From contig NZ_BPQS01000002.1 of NCBI RefSeq assembly GCF_022179385.1, positions 62,001 to 126,000 of the forward strand: a stretch of 64,000 nt of DNA, written 5' to 3'. The notes beneath the pieces are model-generated. The model was not told where the DNA came from. It saw nothing but the letters and a program-made list of their open reading frames with translations, and made no database searches. This document shows positions 53,206 to 62,030 of the stretch, piece by piece; within the stretch, counting starts at the first letter, position 1; each line of letters starts with the position of its first letter. The DNA comes from Methylobacterium longum. Its GTDB lineage: Bacteria > Pseudomonadota > Alphaproteobacteria > Rhizobiales > Beijerinckiaceae. The translations under genes and the position numbers were made by a program.

Positions 53206-53715
53206 CACCAATACTTCACGCATCGCCCGCCACAGGCCGGCGGGGCTGATGGGCGCCACACCGGTTAACATTCTCGCTCCAGTCGACCGCGGAGCCGGAA
53301 CGAGCGTTCGGAAGCCAAGACCTCACGGGGATTGCCAAGCCCGGCATCGCCGCCCGATTCCGGCGGCGGCACGCCCCGGGACCGGCGAGCGGTGCGGGCC
53401 GTATTCGGCTGCAATCGCCGGACGATAGCCGGCCGCTCGCCGTATTGATGGAGGTACCTGCAGGCCACGGCTTCTCGGACGAGGAAGCCCGGGTACGTTC
53501 TCGGTCTAAACGGCGACATCAAATCTTGATTTGTCTGGGGCAAGAGCTTCGCGCAATTTCTATTGCCCGCCCTCGATACGATGCGTGCCGCGGCCAGACG
53601 GCGGCGCGGTCGCATGAATTCAGAGTCGGCACGACTGTCCAGCGCAGTCCTGGGGCGGCTGAAAATTAATTCTGGTTAGGCAGAGCTTACGAAAAGCTAG
53701 CAACCCCGAAGCCGA
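53206..53715. other. intergenic region before the coiled-coil array
   Basis: About 510 bp, lower in GC than the surroundings towards its right end (for example AAATCTTGATTTGTC near 53520 and AAAATTAATTCTGGTTAGG near 53663). No gene recognised. It ends at the CtrA site of the coiled-coil gene. Confidence 0.4.
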
Positions 53716-53732
53716 TTAACGATGCATTAACC
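53716..53732 (+). promoter_or_regulatory. CtrA binding site
   Basis: TTAA-CGATGCA-TTAACC is a perfect match to the CtrA consensus TTAA-N7-TTAAC, 54 bp upstream of the chosen start of the first coiled-coil gene. CtrA is the alphaproteobacterial cell-cycle regulator. A site this close to the gene could activate or repress it. Confidence 0.75.
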
Positions 53733-53785
53733 ATAGCCGTGTCTGCATGATGCCACGTTCGGCTCTCGGAAGGGCAGATTTCATC

Positions 53786-54460
53786 ATGGTTGCGGCGCCC
53801 ACAGCCTCGTGGTCTCATATCCTGACGCAGGTCGCGGAAAGTCTCGACCGCATCGTCGAGAAACCGTCAGCCGAGATCCTGAGGCTCAAACCCTCCTTCA
53901 CCGGCGCCGAGGCGCCCGCTCTGCGCCTGGGGCAGCAGGTCGAGGACTCCAACGCGGCGCTTCTGCCGGACCCGGCCGTCAACGATGCCGAGCCGCCCGC
54001 CGGCGCTCACGACGCCGAGGACGAGGCGGTGTCGGACTGGATGAGCACCCTCGACATCATCAACGGCATGGTGGGGCTGGCCGACGAGCAGAAGCGGCGC
54101 CTGCGCTCCCAGAGCGCGACGCACGAGATGGCGCTCGAGACCCTGCAGCGCGAGCTGAAGGAGACGCAGCAGAGGCTCCAGCTGTCCGAAATGCGCGCCC
54201 ACGAGATCCAGGCCCGCGCCGATATCCGCCTGCAGCGGATCCAGGCCGACGCGGATGCGCAGGTGGAAGAGATCCGTGCCGAGGCCGAGGCCCGGGTGCG
54301 GACGATCCAGGCCGAGGCTGAAGCCTGGGTCCGGGCTGCCGAGGAGCAGGTCCGGGTGGCCGATGTGAGAGCCGACACCGCCGAGAAGTGGCTGTCCCGG
54401 ATCGACGCGGCGGCGAAGAACCTGCTGCTGGGGGGGCATATGAGCCAGGCCGAGGCCTGA
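53786..54460 (+). CDS. coiled-coil protein, paralog 1 of 3
   Basis: 224-aa cytoplasmic protein of no recognised family. After a variable, acidic N-terminus a segment SDWMSTLDIINGM (W85) leads into a long coiled coil (about 99-202) with RAEAEARVRTIQAEAEAWVR heptads, then the motif AEKWLSRIDAAAKNLL (199-214). The same W-x-x-x-L-[DE] entry and AE-[EK]-WL-x-RI exit occur in the next two genes. ATG 53786 is preferred: AAGGG lies upstream and the CtrA site is at promoter distance; ATG 53747 would leave almost no leader. Confidence 0.72.
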   Translation: MVAAPTASWSHILTQVAESLDRIVEKPSAEILRLKPSFTGAEAPALRLGQQVEDSNAALLPDPAVNDAEPPAGAHDAEDEAVSDWMSTLDIINGMVGLADEQKRRLRSQSATHEMALETLQRELKETQQRLQLSEMRAHEIQARADIRLQRIQADADAQVEEIRAEAEARVRTIQAEAEAWVRAAEEQVRVADVRADTAEKWLSRIDAAAKNLLLGGHMSQAEA

Positions 54461-54508
54461 GACGCTGCGGGTGCCGCAGCGCTTCCTCCGAGACGGGCTC
54501 CAGGATTG

Positions 54509-55021
54509 ATGATGGAACACTCACGATGGACCACGGCTGACCAGCCGGCCGAACGCCAGGCGCATCTCGCGCCGGCCTCGGGGCCCGGCGGGCCCGCATC
54601 CCCCGCCAAGGTCGTCGTCCTGGCCTCGGTGCCCGCCGGTTCGCCCGCGGCACGTGGACCCGCCGCCGAGGCGGCCTCCGGCAAGTGGCCGGGCGTGCTG
54701 GAGCGGGTACGCGGTGCTGCCCAGTACATCCGGCACATCGAGGATCGCGCGCAGGACTACGAGGTCCGCGTGCACGAACTCCTGGAGCAGGTGCGCGCCG
54801 ACATGCGGGACGCCGACGCCAAGGTCCGCGCCGCCGAGCAGCGCACCCGCGAGATCCAGGCCCGGGCCGACGCCCTCATCGGCGCCGCCGAGGAGCGGGC
54901 GCGCGTGGCCGAGGAGCGCGCCGGCTCCGCCGAGGAGTGGCTGCGCCGCATCTCGGATGCGATCGAGTCCGAATTCGTCGTCGAGCCGGCGCCGCTCAAG
55001 ACCGGCACTCAGGACGCCTGA
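54509..55021 (+). CDS. coiled-coil protein, paralog 2 of 3
   Basis: 170-aa protein sharing architecture with its neighbours. A low-complexity alanine/proline-rich N-terminus (1-57) is followed by GKWPGVLERVRGAAQYI (W60, L64), a coiled coil of about 70 residues (RAEQRTREIQARADALIG-type heptads) and AEEWLRRISDAIESEF (141-156). No signal peptide or membrane segment. It is 48 bp after paralog 1. ATG codons at 54509 and 54512 are equally possible. Confidence 0.72.
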   Translation: MMEHSRWTTADQPAERQAHLAPASGPGGPASPAKVVVLASVPAGSPAARGPAAEAASGKWPGVLERVRGAAQYIRHIEDRAQDYEVRVHELLEQVRADMRDADAKVRAAEQRTREIQARADALIGAAEERARVAEERAGSAEEWLRRISDAIESEFVVEPAPLKTGTQDA

Positions 55022-55061
55022 CGCGACCGTCTCCGCACAGTGACAGGAAAAGGGACACGTG

Positions 55062-55610
55062 ATGCCTGCGATGGACGAGGCTTTCTGGGCCACCCTCGAT
55101 GCGCAGATCACCGCGCAGCGCCCGGAGGCCGAGGGGCGGATGCCGGTCGCTCCCGTCCGGCCGGCGCCGCAGGTCCCCGCCTTGAAATCCCCCCCCGCAG
55201 CGATGCCCACCGCCCCGTCACGCCGGCTGGCATCGGACTGGACCAGCGTGCTCGACACGCTCACCGCGGCCAAGAGTGCCGCTCAGCAGCAGGAGATGCG
55301 CCTGCGCGAGCAGGCCGCGGAGCAGGACGCCCTGCTTCAGGAACTGAAGCGCGCGCAGCAGGAAACACGCGCCTTCGAGGTTCTCCTGCGCGAGTGCCAG
55401 ACACAGGCCGAGGCGAAGCTCAAGGACGTCCAGGCCCAGGCCGAGGCCCGCGTCCGGGATCTGCGAGCGGAGTCGGACGCGCAGCTTCAGGCCCTTGAGG
55501 CGCGGGCGCAGGCCGCAGAGCTGCGCGCGGAGGCTGCCGAAGAGTGGCTGCGCCGGATCGAGCAGGCGAGCCGCGACCTGCTGCCCGCCGCCGAACGGGC
55601 GGCAGCCTGA
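55062..55610 (+). CDS. coiled-coil protein, paralog 3 of 3
   Basis: 182-aa protein. It starts with an amphipathic MDEAFWATLDAQI segment, a proline-rich linker, then SDWTSVLDTLTAAKS (W60, L64, the same positions as in paralog 2), a coiled coil of about 90 residues and AEEWLRRIEQASRDLLP (159-175). AAAAGGGACACGTG precedes ATG 55062. It follows paralog 2 by 40 bp and precedes a small lipoprotein gene by 33 bp, so all four are probably co-transcribed. Confidence 0.72.
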   Translation: MPAMDEAFWATLDAQITAQRPEAEGRMPVAPVRPAPQVPALKSPPAAMPTAPSRRLASDWTSVLDTLTAAKSAAQQQEMRLREQAAEQDALLQELKRAQQETRAFEVLLRECQTQAEAKLKDVQAQAEARVRDLRAESDAQLQALEARAQAAELRAEAAEEWLRRIEQASRDLLPAAERAAA

Positions 55611-55643
55611 TGGCGCTCGCAGCTGCCTCGACCGGATGAGCCC

Positions 55644-55859
55644 ATGCGCGCGGCCGGCCCCCTCATCGCATCCCCGCGGATGCTTGTTCTGGCGGGACTG
55701 ATCGCGCTGCTGCTCGGCGGTTGCGTTTCGACGCTGGATCATCCGGTCGAGCGGACCTTCGCCGAGCAGATCACGCAGTCCGAGTCCGTCCCGGCGCGCG
55801 CCGGTCCTGTCGAACCGCCGGACCAAGCCGAGTGGCGGCTGCGGCTCTCGTACCTGTAG
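55644..55859 (+). CDS. small lipoprotein
   Basis: 71-aa protein with a lipoprotein signal: hydrophobic MLVLAGLIALLLGGC with lipobox LLGGC (C27). The mature 44 residues (STLDHPVERTFAEQITQSES...) are hydrophilic and end in an aromatic tail LRLSYL. Downstream of the coiled-coil array on the same strand. No family recognised. Confidence 0.6.
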   Translation: MRAAGPLIASPRMLVLAGLIALLLGGCVSTLDHPVERTFAEQITQSESVPARAGPVEPPDQAEWRLRLSYL

Positions 55860-56127
55860 TCATCCCCGGCCCGGCGGAACGGGCAGACTGGCTCGCACCG
55901 CCGCGCGGGAATGCGGCCCGCGAGGCACCGGACACGCCTCCCGGCTCCCAACGATGTCAGGCCCCTCCAGCGGGTGGCCCGCGTCGGCCTGCATCGTGGA
56001 TCCGCTGTCACAGGGCTGGACGGAGCGCAGCTTCCCGCAGCTGACGGTTCGCCGCCGGGCGCCTGCTCCGCTAAGATCCGTGTTCCGCGCAGCCCGGACC
56101 GGGCTGGCCCCGGTATCAGTCGGATCG

Positions 56128-57468
56128 ATGAGACAGGATCACCTGCGCCTCGGCGCGTTCTTCTACGCGACCGGCCACCACGTGGCGGGTTGGCGCCATC
56201 CCTCCAGCGAGGCGGATGGCGGCCTCGTCCTGGAACGCTACGTCGGCTGGGCGCGCCGCGCCGAGGCGGCGAAGTTCGACCTGATCTTCCTCGAGGACGG
56301 ATCCGGCATCCGGGACCTAGACCTGCGGTCGAGCGAGCGGACCGCGCGCTCCACCCATTTCGAGCCGGTCACCCTGTTGTCGGCGCTCGCGGCTGTGACC
56401 AGCCGGATCGGGCTCGTGGCCACCACCTCCACGAGTTTCAACGAGCCCTTCAACGTCGCGCGTCGGTTCGCGTCGCTCGATCACCTCAGCGGCGGACGGG
56501 CCGGCTGGAACCTCGTTACCTCCGCGACGGATGCGGAGGCGGCCAATTTCGGCGGCGACCGGATCGCTGGCCACGGAGACCGCTACGAGCGCGCCCAAGA
56601 GTTCGTGGACGTAGTCCTCGGCCTCTGGAACACCTGGGACGACGATGCGGTGATCATCGACCGCGCCAGCGGACAGTTCTCGAAGCCCGACGGCTTCCGC
56701 CCGCTCGATCACAGCGGCAAGTATTTCGACGTCCGCGGACCGCTCAACATCTCGCGCACGCCGCAGGGCCAGCCCGTGCTGGTGCAGGCCGGATCCTCGG
56801 GGCCCGGCAAGGATCTGGCGGCGCGCACCGCCGAGATCGTCTTCACGGCGAACCAGACACTCGAGGAGGCGGTAGCGTTCTACGGTGACCTGAAGGCGCG
56901 GATGGCCAGCTTCGGCCGTTCGCCTGACGACCTGAAGGTGATGCCGGGTCTCTTCCCCGTGGTCGGGCGCAGCGAGGCGGAGGCGCGGGCCAAGTTCGAG
57001 GCCCTGCAGGATCTGATCGATCCCGTCGTCGGTCTCGCCCTGCTCGGCCGAATGATCGGCGGGCATGATCTGTCCGGCCACGATCCCGACGGGCCCGTGC
57101 CCGAGCTGCCCGAGACCGACGGCATCAAGTCCCGACAGCAATTGATGGTCGACCTCGCCCGTCGGGAAGGGCTGACACTGCGCCAGCTCTACCTGCGCAT
57201 CGCGGGCGCGCGCGGCCACTCGCAGATCGTGGGCACGGTCGCCCAGATCGTCGACGAGATGGAGGAGCGTTTCCAGGCCGGGGGTGCGGACGGATTCAAC
57301 ATCATGCCGCCGACCCTGCCGGGCGGGCTCGACGATTTCATCGAGCTGGTGCTGCCCGAGCTGCGGCGGCGGGGTCTGTTCCGCACCGAGTACGAGGGCC
57401 GGACGCTGCGGGAGAACATCGGCTCGCGACCGCCCGCAGCGCCGCGCCCCGCAGGTGCCACGCGATAG
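56128..57468 (+). CDS. LLM-class flavin-dependent monooxygenase (NtaA/SnaA/DmoA family)
   Basis: 446-aa FMNH2-dependent monooxygenase. Diagnostic stretches are GAFFYATGHHVAGWRHPSS, GRAGWNLVTSATDAEAANFG, and RGPLNISRTPQGQPVLVQAG. Members oxidise nitrilotriacetate, EDTA, dimethyl sulfide, dibenzothiophene or related compounds; the nearby sulfonate-type transporter favours a sulfur substrate, but this is inference. It needs a separate flavin reductase, not seen here. ATG 56128 begins the conserved region; a longer frame upstream is not conserved-looking. Confidence 0.88.
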   Translation: MRQDHLRLGAFFYATGHHVAGWRHPSSEADGGLVLERYVGWARRAEAAKFDLIFLEDGSGIRDLDLRSSERTARSTHFEPVTLLSALAAVTSRIGLVATTSTSFNEPFNVARRFASLDHLSGGRAGWNLVTSATDAEAANFGGDRIAGHGDRYERAQEFVDVVLGLWNTWDDDAVIIDRASGQFSKPDGFRPLDHSGKYFDVRGPLNISRTPQGQPVLVQAGSSGPGKDLAARTAEIVFTANQTLEEAVAFYGDLKARMASFGRSPDDLKVMPGLFPVVGRSEAEARAKFEALQDLIDPVVGLALLGRMIGGHDLSGHDPDGPVPELPETDGIKSRQQLMVDLARREGLTLRQLYLRIAGARGHSQIVGTVAQIVDEMEERFQAGGADGFNIMPPTLPGGLDDFIELVLPELRRRGLFRTEYEGRTLRENIGSRPPAAPRPAGATR

Positions 57469-57564
57469 GGCACGGAACCGCATTCGTTGACCTGCGTGCT
57501 GCCTCGCTCTTCGCCAGGAAAAAGGAGGCGTCACGCGGCGCGGGCCCGCGGTCTGAGGGCCCGG

Positions 57565-57894
57565 TCAGACGGATCGCGCCGCGTAGGCTGTCAGAATCGC
57601 GGCGAGAAGGCCCGGGAAGCGTCCGTCGATCTCGGCGCAGCGCGCGTGGTTGCGCATCTCCACGCCGTGGCGTTCGCACCGGATCAATCCGGCCTCGCGC
57701 AGCACCTTGAAGTGGCTGGACAGCGACGATTTCGGGATTACCCGGTCTCCGACCGCCGAGACCGTCGCGCAGGTCTCGACGCAGCCCGCCTGGGCGATCT
57801 TGGCGAAGATCGACGCCCGGTCGGGGTCGGAGAGCGCGTGAAGGATCGCCTCCGGCCGAACGTCGTCGATCGCGGGATGGAAGAGAGGCCTCAT
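57565..57894 (-). CDS. ArsR-type helix-turn-helix repressor
   Basis: 109-aa winged-helix regulator of the ArsR family. ILHALSDPDRASIFAKIAQAG and the recognition helix SSLSSHFKVLREAGLIRCER are typical. It has two cysteines near the helix (AGCVETCAT) but no full metal site of the ELCVCDL type, so a redox or organic ligand is more likely than a metal. Divergent from the SDR gene; a palindrome sits between them. Confidence 0.88.
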   Translation of the reverse strand: MRPLFHPAIDDVRPEAILHALSDPDRASIFAKIAQAGCVETCATVSAVGDRVIPKSSLSSHFKVLREAGLIRCERHGVEMRNHARCAEIDGRFPGLLAAILTAYAARSV

Positions 57895-57929
57895 GATTCA
57901 ACCATATGGGGCCTTGCGCTTCGTCCCGT

Positions 57930-57950
57930 TAGTTCTGAAATTCCGAACTA
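57930..57950. promoter_or_regulatory. palindromic operator between the ArsR and SDR genes
   Basis: Arms TAGTTCTGA and TCCGAACTA are inverted repeats (eight of nine match) around AAT, and flanking CCC/GGG extend the dyad. Centred in the 107-bp divergent spacer, it is the probable ArsR-family binding site. Confidence 0.7.
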
Positions 57951-58001
57951 TGGGACTAGCGAGGCCATCCCGGCACCGTCCCGTGGCGAAGGTTTACACA
58001 C

Positions 58002-58748
58002 ATGTCCAAGCTCGACGGCAAGGTCGCGGTGGTGACGGGCGCATCGAAGGGTATCGGCGCCGCCATCGCCAGAGCGTTGGCCAAGGATGGGGCGGCGGTC
58101 GTCGTGAACTACGCGTCGAGCCAGGCGGGGGCCGATGCCGTGGTGGCGGCGATCACCGCGGATGGCGGCAGGGCGATCGCCGTCCGGGCCGACGTGTCGA
58201 AGCGCGAGGAGGCTCAGGGTCTCGTCGACGCCGCGGTGAATGCGTTCGGGCGGCTCGACATCCTCGTCAACAATTCCGGCGTGTACGAGTTCGCCGCCCT
58301 CGCGGAGGTGACCGAGGAGCACTACCGCCGTCATTTCGACGTCAACGTGCTGGGCGTGCTCCTCGCGACGCAGGCGGCGTCGAAACACCTCGGAGAGGGT
58401 GGCAGCATCATCAACATTTCGTCGATCGCCGCGAGCATCCAGCCTCCGAACTCGGCCGTCTACAGCGGTACGAAGGGCGCCCTGAACGTGATCACCGGTG
58501 TGCTCGCGAACGAATTGGCGCCGCGCAAGATCCGCGTGAACGCGGTGAGCCCGGGTTTCGTGGTGACCGAGGGCACGCGTACCGCCGGCATCGCCGGATC
58601 GGAGATGGAAGCCGGCTTCGTCGCGCAGACACCGCTTGGCCGTGCCGGCCAGCCCGACGACATCGCCGGAGTGGTCGCGTTCCTCGCCTCCGACGATGCG
58701 CGCTGGGTGACCGGTGAGGAGATCAATGTCGGCGGCGGCGTCCGCTGA
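58002..58748 (+). CDS. short-chain dehydrogenase/reductase
   Basis: 248-aa classical SDR oxidoreductase. NAD(P)-binding TGASKGIG (12-19), NNSGV, and catalytic S140/S141, Y154 and K158 (YSGTK) are present; PGFVVTEGTR and the C-terminal VTGEEINVGGGVR are typical of FabG-like members. It is probably induced when the adjacent ArsR repressor releases the shared operator. Substrate unknown. Confidence 0.92.
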   Translation: MSKLDGKVAVVTGASKGIGAAIARALAKDGAAVVVNYASSQAGADAVVAAITADGGRAIAVRADVSKREEAQGLVDAAVNAFGRLDILVNNSGVYEFAALAEVTEEHYRRHFDVNVLGVLLATQAASKHLGEGGSIINISSIAASIQPPNSAVYSGTKGALNVITGVLANELAPRKIRVNAVSPGFVVTEGTRTAGIAGSEMEAGFVAQTPLGRAGQPDDIAGVVAFLASDDARWVTGEEINVGGGVR

Positions 58749-58954
58749 CCTGAGGCGTCGCGTGCAGGCACAGCGGCGCCTGCGCGCCATCGGCGATTGA
58801 GACAACAACGCCGTGCGGACGCCGCGGCACGTGCCATTTGCTGAGAAAAGCCGTCATCCATTCGGATGAGGCGCCTGGATGTGCCAGCGGTTATTGAATA
58901 CCCGACTCAGTCCGCAAGGCGCAAGGTTCGTCCATGCCCGAGATGCGACCGTGA

Positions 58955-59260
58955 CAGTTTCCAGGATCGCACGCGCTGGCGGACGCCTCCGCGGCCGCAT
59001 CGGAGAACACCCTGCTCGACGATGTCTCGCAGGCCAGCGGCAAGCGGCTCGGCGAGCGGTACCTCGACCGGCGGAAGGATCGCGATCGCCCGGTCTACAA
59101 GGCACGCCCCCTCGACGGGATCTGGGCGACAGGTCCCTTCAAGTCCGACACGACACGACCGGCCACTGCGAAACGCGGTCACGCGGCCACCACCAACGGG
59201 GCGGACCGGCTGGATGACGCGCAGCGGCGTCAGCTCCTCAGATATCTGCGGGCGCTCTGA
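58955..59260 (+). pseudogene. C-terminal remnant of a di-heme cytochrome c peroxidase-like protein
   Basis: One open frame without a proper start encodes DRPVYKARPLDGIWATGPFK (about 59091-59150), the motif that in these proteins precedes the heme-ligand HNGSVP loop, and ends RLDDAQRRQLLRYLRAL, the usual C-terminus. The HNGS loop and CxxCH heme motifs are missing or altered, and the frame is blocked by TGA at its left end. It is therefore a truncated relic. Confidence 0.65.
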
Positions 59261-59384
59261 GCTTTATTGGTTCCGCACAACAAATATTGGTAGTATCGAT
59301 ATTCGCTTGTCGTTTATTGATGATGCCAGCCGGGGGACGTTGCGCTAGGTTCCGTGAACCTGTCACTCACCGTGGAGTGTGGCT

Positions 59385-60524
59385 ATGGAGGAACTTGAGG
59401 TCTATTCCCGACTGGTTGGGTCGATCTATGACCGGGTCGGGCAACCGGAAGAGTGGCCGGCTCTCCTGGAAGATCTCACGAGCTTCGTCGGCGGGCGGGT
59501 CGGTCAATTGGCGGTCTTCAGCCTCGACGGGACGCGCAAGCCGATGTGGGCCGTCTCCGGCTTCGACCGGTCGCAGTACCGGACGTTTCTCTACCGTCAC
59601 GCCACCGAGGATCCGCGCCTCCCCTACATCCTCTCGAACCAGGGTAAGGTGATCCGCGCCGAGGAGGGGGTCGATGCGGCGCAGTTCCGCGAGACCGCCC
59701 TGTTCAAGGAGGTCGTGCGTCCCTTCGGAATCGAGCACAGCCTGGTCACCTATTTCGCCCGCGAGGCCGACGTCATGGCGACGCTCGCGGCCATGCGCGA
59801 CGAGGAGGCTGGAGCCTTCCGGCCGGCGGAGGTGCGGCGCCTCGCGATGCTCGTGCCGCACCTGCGCCGCGCCTTCGAGTTCTACGCATTGATGCGTCAG
59901 GCCTCCGAACGGTCCTCCGACCTCGCCTCCGCCCTCGACCTGCTCGACGCGGCGGTGATCCTGACCGATTCCCGCCTGCGGGTGGCGCATGCGAACCGCG
60001 CCGCCGAGGAACTCGCGAAGGCCCGCACGGGCCTGTCCCTCGACAAGGGCAGTCTGGCCATCAAGGACAGCCAGTGTTCCCGCCGGATCGCACGGGCCGC
60101 GAGCGAAGCGCTCGCGGCGGCGAGCGGCGATGCCACGATCACGCAGGCCGAGCACATCGCGATCACCTGCGGCGAGAGTGGTATGCTCTACCGGGTGTCG
60201 CTGCACCCCCTCTCGCGGCGACCCGCCGGGACGGGGACGCGGGTCAAGGCCGAACTCGCGGTGGTGATCCGCAGCGGCGCGCCCAAGGCCCAGGAGAATT
60301 CAGCGACGCGCCTCCAGCGCCTGTTCGGCCTGACCAGCGCGGAGGCGATCCTCGCCAACGCGGTCGCGTCCGGGCGATCGCTGAACGCCCATGCCCAGGA
60401 GCGCGGGATCGCCATCTCGACGGTCCGAACGCAGCTGCGGTCGCTCTTCGCCAAGACGGAGACGCACCGGCAGGGCGAGCTCGTCGCGCGCCTGCGCGAG
60501 GGTCTGGACATATCCCTGCACTGA
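59385..60524 (+). CDS. LuxR-type transcriptional regulator with PAS-like sensor
   Basis: 379-aa regulator. The N-terminal two thirds resembles a GAF/PAS-like sensor (LTSFVGGRVGQLAVFSLDG; later ALDLLDAAVILTDSRLRVAH). The C-terminal LuxR helix-turn-helix runs from about residue 305 (RLFGLTSAEAILANAVASGR then ISTVRTQLRSLFAKTETHRQ). ATG 59385 is favoured by GGAG at the right distance; GTG 59379 would add two residues. It is followed at once by the P450 gene on the same strand and probably controls it. The 3' end of the upstream spacer is AT-rich. Confidence 0.85.
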   Translation: MEELEVYSRLVGSIYDRVGQPEEWPALLEDLTSFVGGRVGQLAVFSLDGTRKPMWAVSGFDRSQYRTFLYRHATEDPRLPYILSNQGKVIRAEEGVDAAQFRETALFKEVVRPFGIEHSLVTYFAREADVMATLAAMRDEEAGAFRPAEVRRLAMLVPHLRRAFEFYALMRQASERSSDLASALDLLDAAVILTDSRLRVAHANRAAEELAKARTGLSLDKGSLAIKDSQCSRRIARAASEALAAASGDATITQAEHIAITCGESGMLYRVSLHPLSRRPAGTGTRVKAELAVVIRSGAPKAQENSATRLQRLFGLTSAEAILANAVASGRSLNAHAQERGIAISTVRTQLRSLFAKTETHRQGELVARLREGLDISLH

Positions 60525-60571
60525 CGATGCGCGCCGCGGAGCAGCCCCGGAACGCGGCACGGAGAACCCGC

Positions 60572-61852
60572 ATGCGGAGCGTTATGCAGGACGCACCCTG
60601 CCTCGATACCCTGCTGGCCTTGCCGGAGGATGAGCGCTGGCCGGTCGCCCGCGACTGGATCAGGCGTGCGCCGCGGCCGTTCTTCGCGCAACTGCGGGCA
60701 CGGCAGCCCGTGCTGGATTGTGGCGCCGTCGTCCTCGTCGCGAAACGCGCCGCGGTGGCGGAGATCCTAGGTCTCCCGGGTGTCTTCTCGGTCGCGCTCT
60801 ACAAGCCCAAGATGGGCGCATTCATGCTGGCGCTGGACGAAACCGAGGTGAACTACCGCGACAAGGCCGTGATGCGCGCGGTGTTGCCGTGGGGCGACCT
60901 TCCCGCCATCCGCGACCTCGCGGGATCCATCACCGACGCCGCCCTCGACGCGGGCAACGGCGCCCTCGACGTCGTCGCCTCGATCGCGCGGCTGGTGCCA
61001 TTGCGGATCGTTCAGCGCTTCTTCGGGTTCGCCGCTTCCGACGACGACCTGCTGCGCTGGTCGTACGCGAACCAGCTCGATCAATTCAACAACCTGCCCT
61101 TTGACGGACGTCCCGATGCCGATGCGGTCCAGGCCGCCGCGGCCCACGCCCGGGATGAGATGCGCGCGGCCTTCGCCTCCCTCATACCCGCGCGGGTGGC
61201 CGCCCTTGAAGCGGGCGCCGACGTGCCCGACGACAGCCTGACGCGGCTCCTGCGGCTGCGCCTTCCGGCGGCGACGGGCTTCGGCATGGACCGGGTCGTC
61301 ATCAACGTCGGTGGCCTCCTCATCGGCACCATCGAGACCACCGCGGAGGCGGTGGTGAACGCCCTCGCCGAGATCCTCCGCCGCCCCGACGTTCACGCGG
61401 CCGCGCGGGCCGCCGCCTCGGCCGGCCCCGCCGCCTTCGACGGTTTCGTGTGGGAGGCGCTGCGCTTCGCGCCGATCGTGGCCTTCATGTTCCGACAGGC
61501 CGAGGCCGACCACGTCCTTGGTCAGGGCAGCTCGGGTCAGGCCCGGATCCGGAAAGGCCAGGCCGTCCTGCCGCTCAGCCTCTCGGCGATGTTCGATGGC
61601 GATTGCGTGCCGGATCCCGACCATTTCGACGCGACCCGCCCGGATCACGCCTTCCTGCATTTCGGACTCGGTCACCACGAATGCTTGGGCCGCCACGTGG
61701 CGGGCGTCATGGTCCCAGAGATCGTGCGTCGAATCCTGCTCCGGCACGATGTCCGAGCGGACGGGCCGGTCGAGGACGGGGGCACGCCGTTCCCGACAGC
61801 CTTCCGGATCACCTATCGGCCGGATCCGCCGGGCGGTGCGAAGGCCCGATGA
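60572..61852 (+). CDS. cytochrome P450
   Basis: 426-aa P450. Heme-ligand loop FGLGHHECLGRHVAG, ExxR in FVWEALRFAPI, and an I-helix reading LIGTIETTAEAV where most have AGxxTT. The HHECLGRH loop is like that of P450s found beside or fused to heme dioxygenases rather than classical hydroxylases. ATG 60572 is favoured by GGAGAACCCGC; ATG 60527 lies three bases after the regulator's stop but lacks a ribosome site. It probably forms an operon with the LuxR-type regulator. Confidence 0.88.
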   Translation: MRSVMQDAPCLDTLLALPEDERWPVARDWIRRAPRPFFAQLRARQPVLDCGAVVLVAKRAAVAEILGLPGVFSVALYKPKMGAFMLALDETEVNYRDKAVMRAVLPWGDLPAIRDLAGSITDAALDAGNGALDVVASIARLVPLRIVQRFFGFAASDDDLLRWSYANQLDQFNNLPFDGRPDADAVQAAAAHARDEMRAAFASLIPARVAALEAGADVPDDSLTRLLRLRLPAATGFGMDRVVINVGGLLIGTIETTAEAVVNALAEILRRPDVHAAARAAASAGPAAFDGFVWEALRFAPIVAFMFRQAEADHVLGQGSSGQARIRKGQAVLPLSLSAMFDGDCVPDPDHFDATRPDHAFLHFGLGHHECLGRHVAGVMVPEIVRRILLRHDVRADGPVEDGGTPFPTAFRITYRPDPPGGAKAR

Positions 61853-61985
61853 TCGACCGCGGCGGACCGCAAAGGCCGCACTCTCCGATGCGGACGGCGA
61901 GGACGACAGGAGCTGACGCGGAATACGGCTGTCTAAGCTTCCCGGGGGCCGGAGTACCGGAGGGCAGGCTGTCCGGTGCGTGCGT

Positions 61986-62030
61986 TGGAGCGGGCGATCG
62001 GGATCGAACCGACGACATTCAGCTTGGGAA
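61986..62030 (-). other. 3' fragment of tRNA-Gly (att site, left end of an integrated element)
   Basis: On the minus strand the 45 bases read as the 3' part of tRNA-Gly with anticodon CCC (TTCCCAA loop, T-arm GGTTCGATCCC, acceptor GCCCGCTCCA). The 5' half (D-arm and acceptor) does not follow; after the anticodon loop the sequence is unrelated. This is the expected displaced 3' end left by an integrase that recombines in a tRNA gene. Confidence 0.78.
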
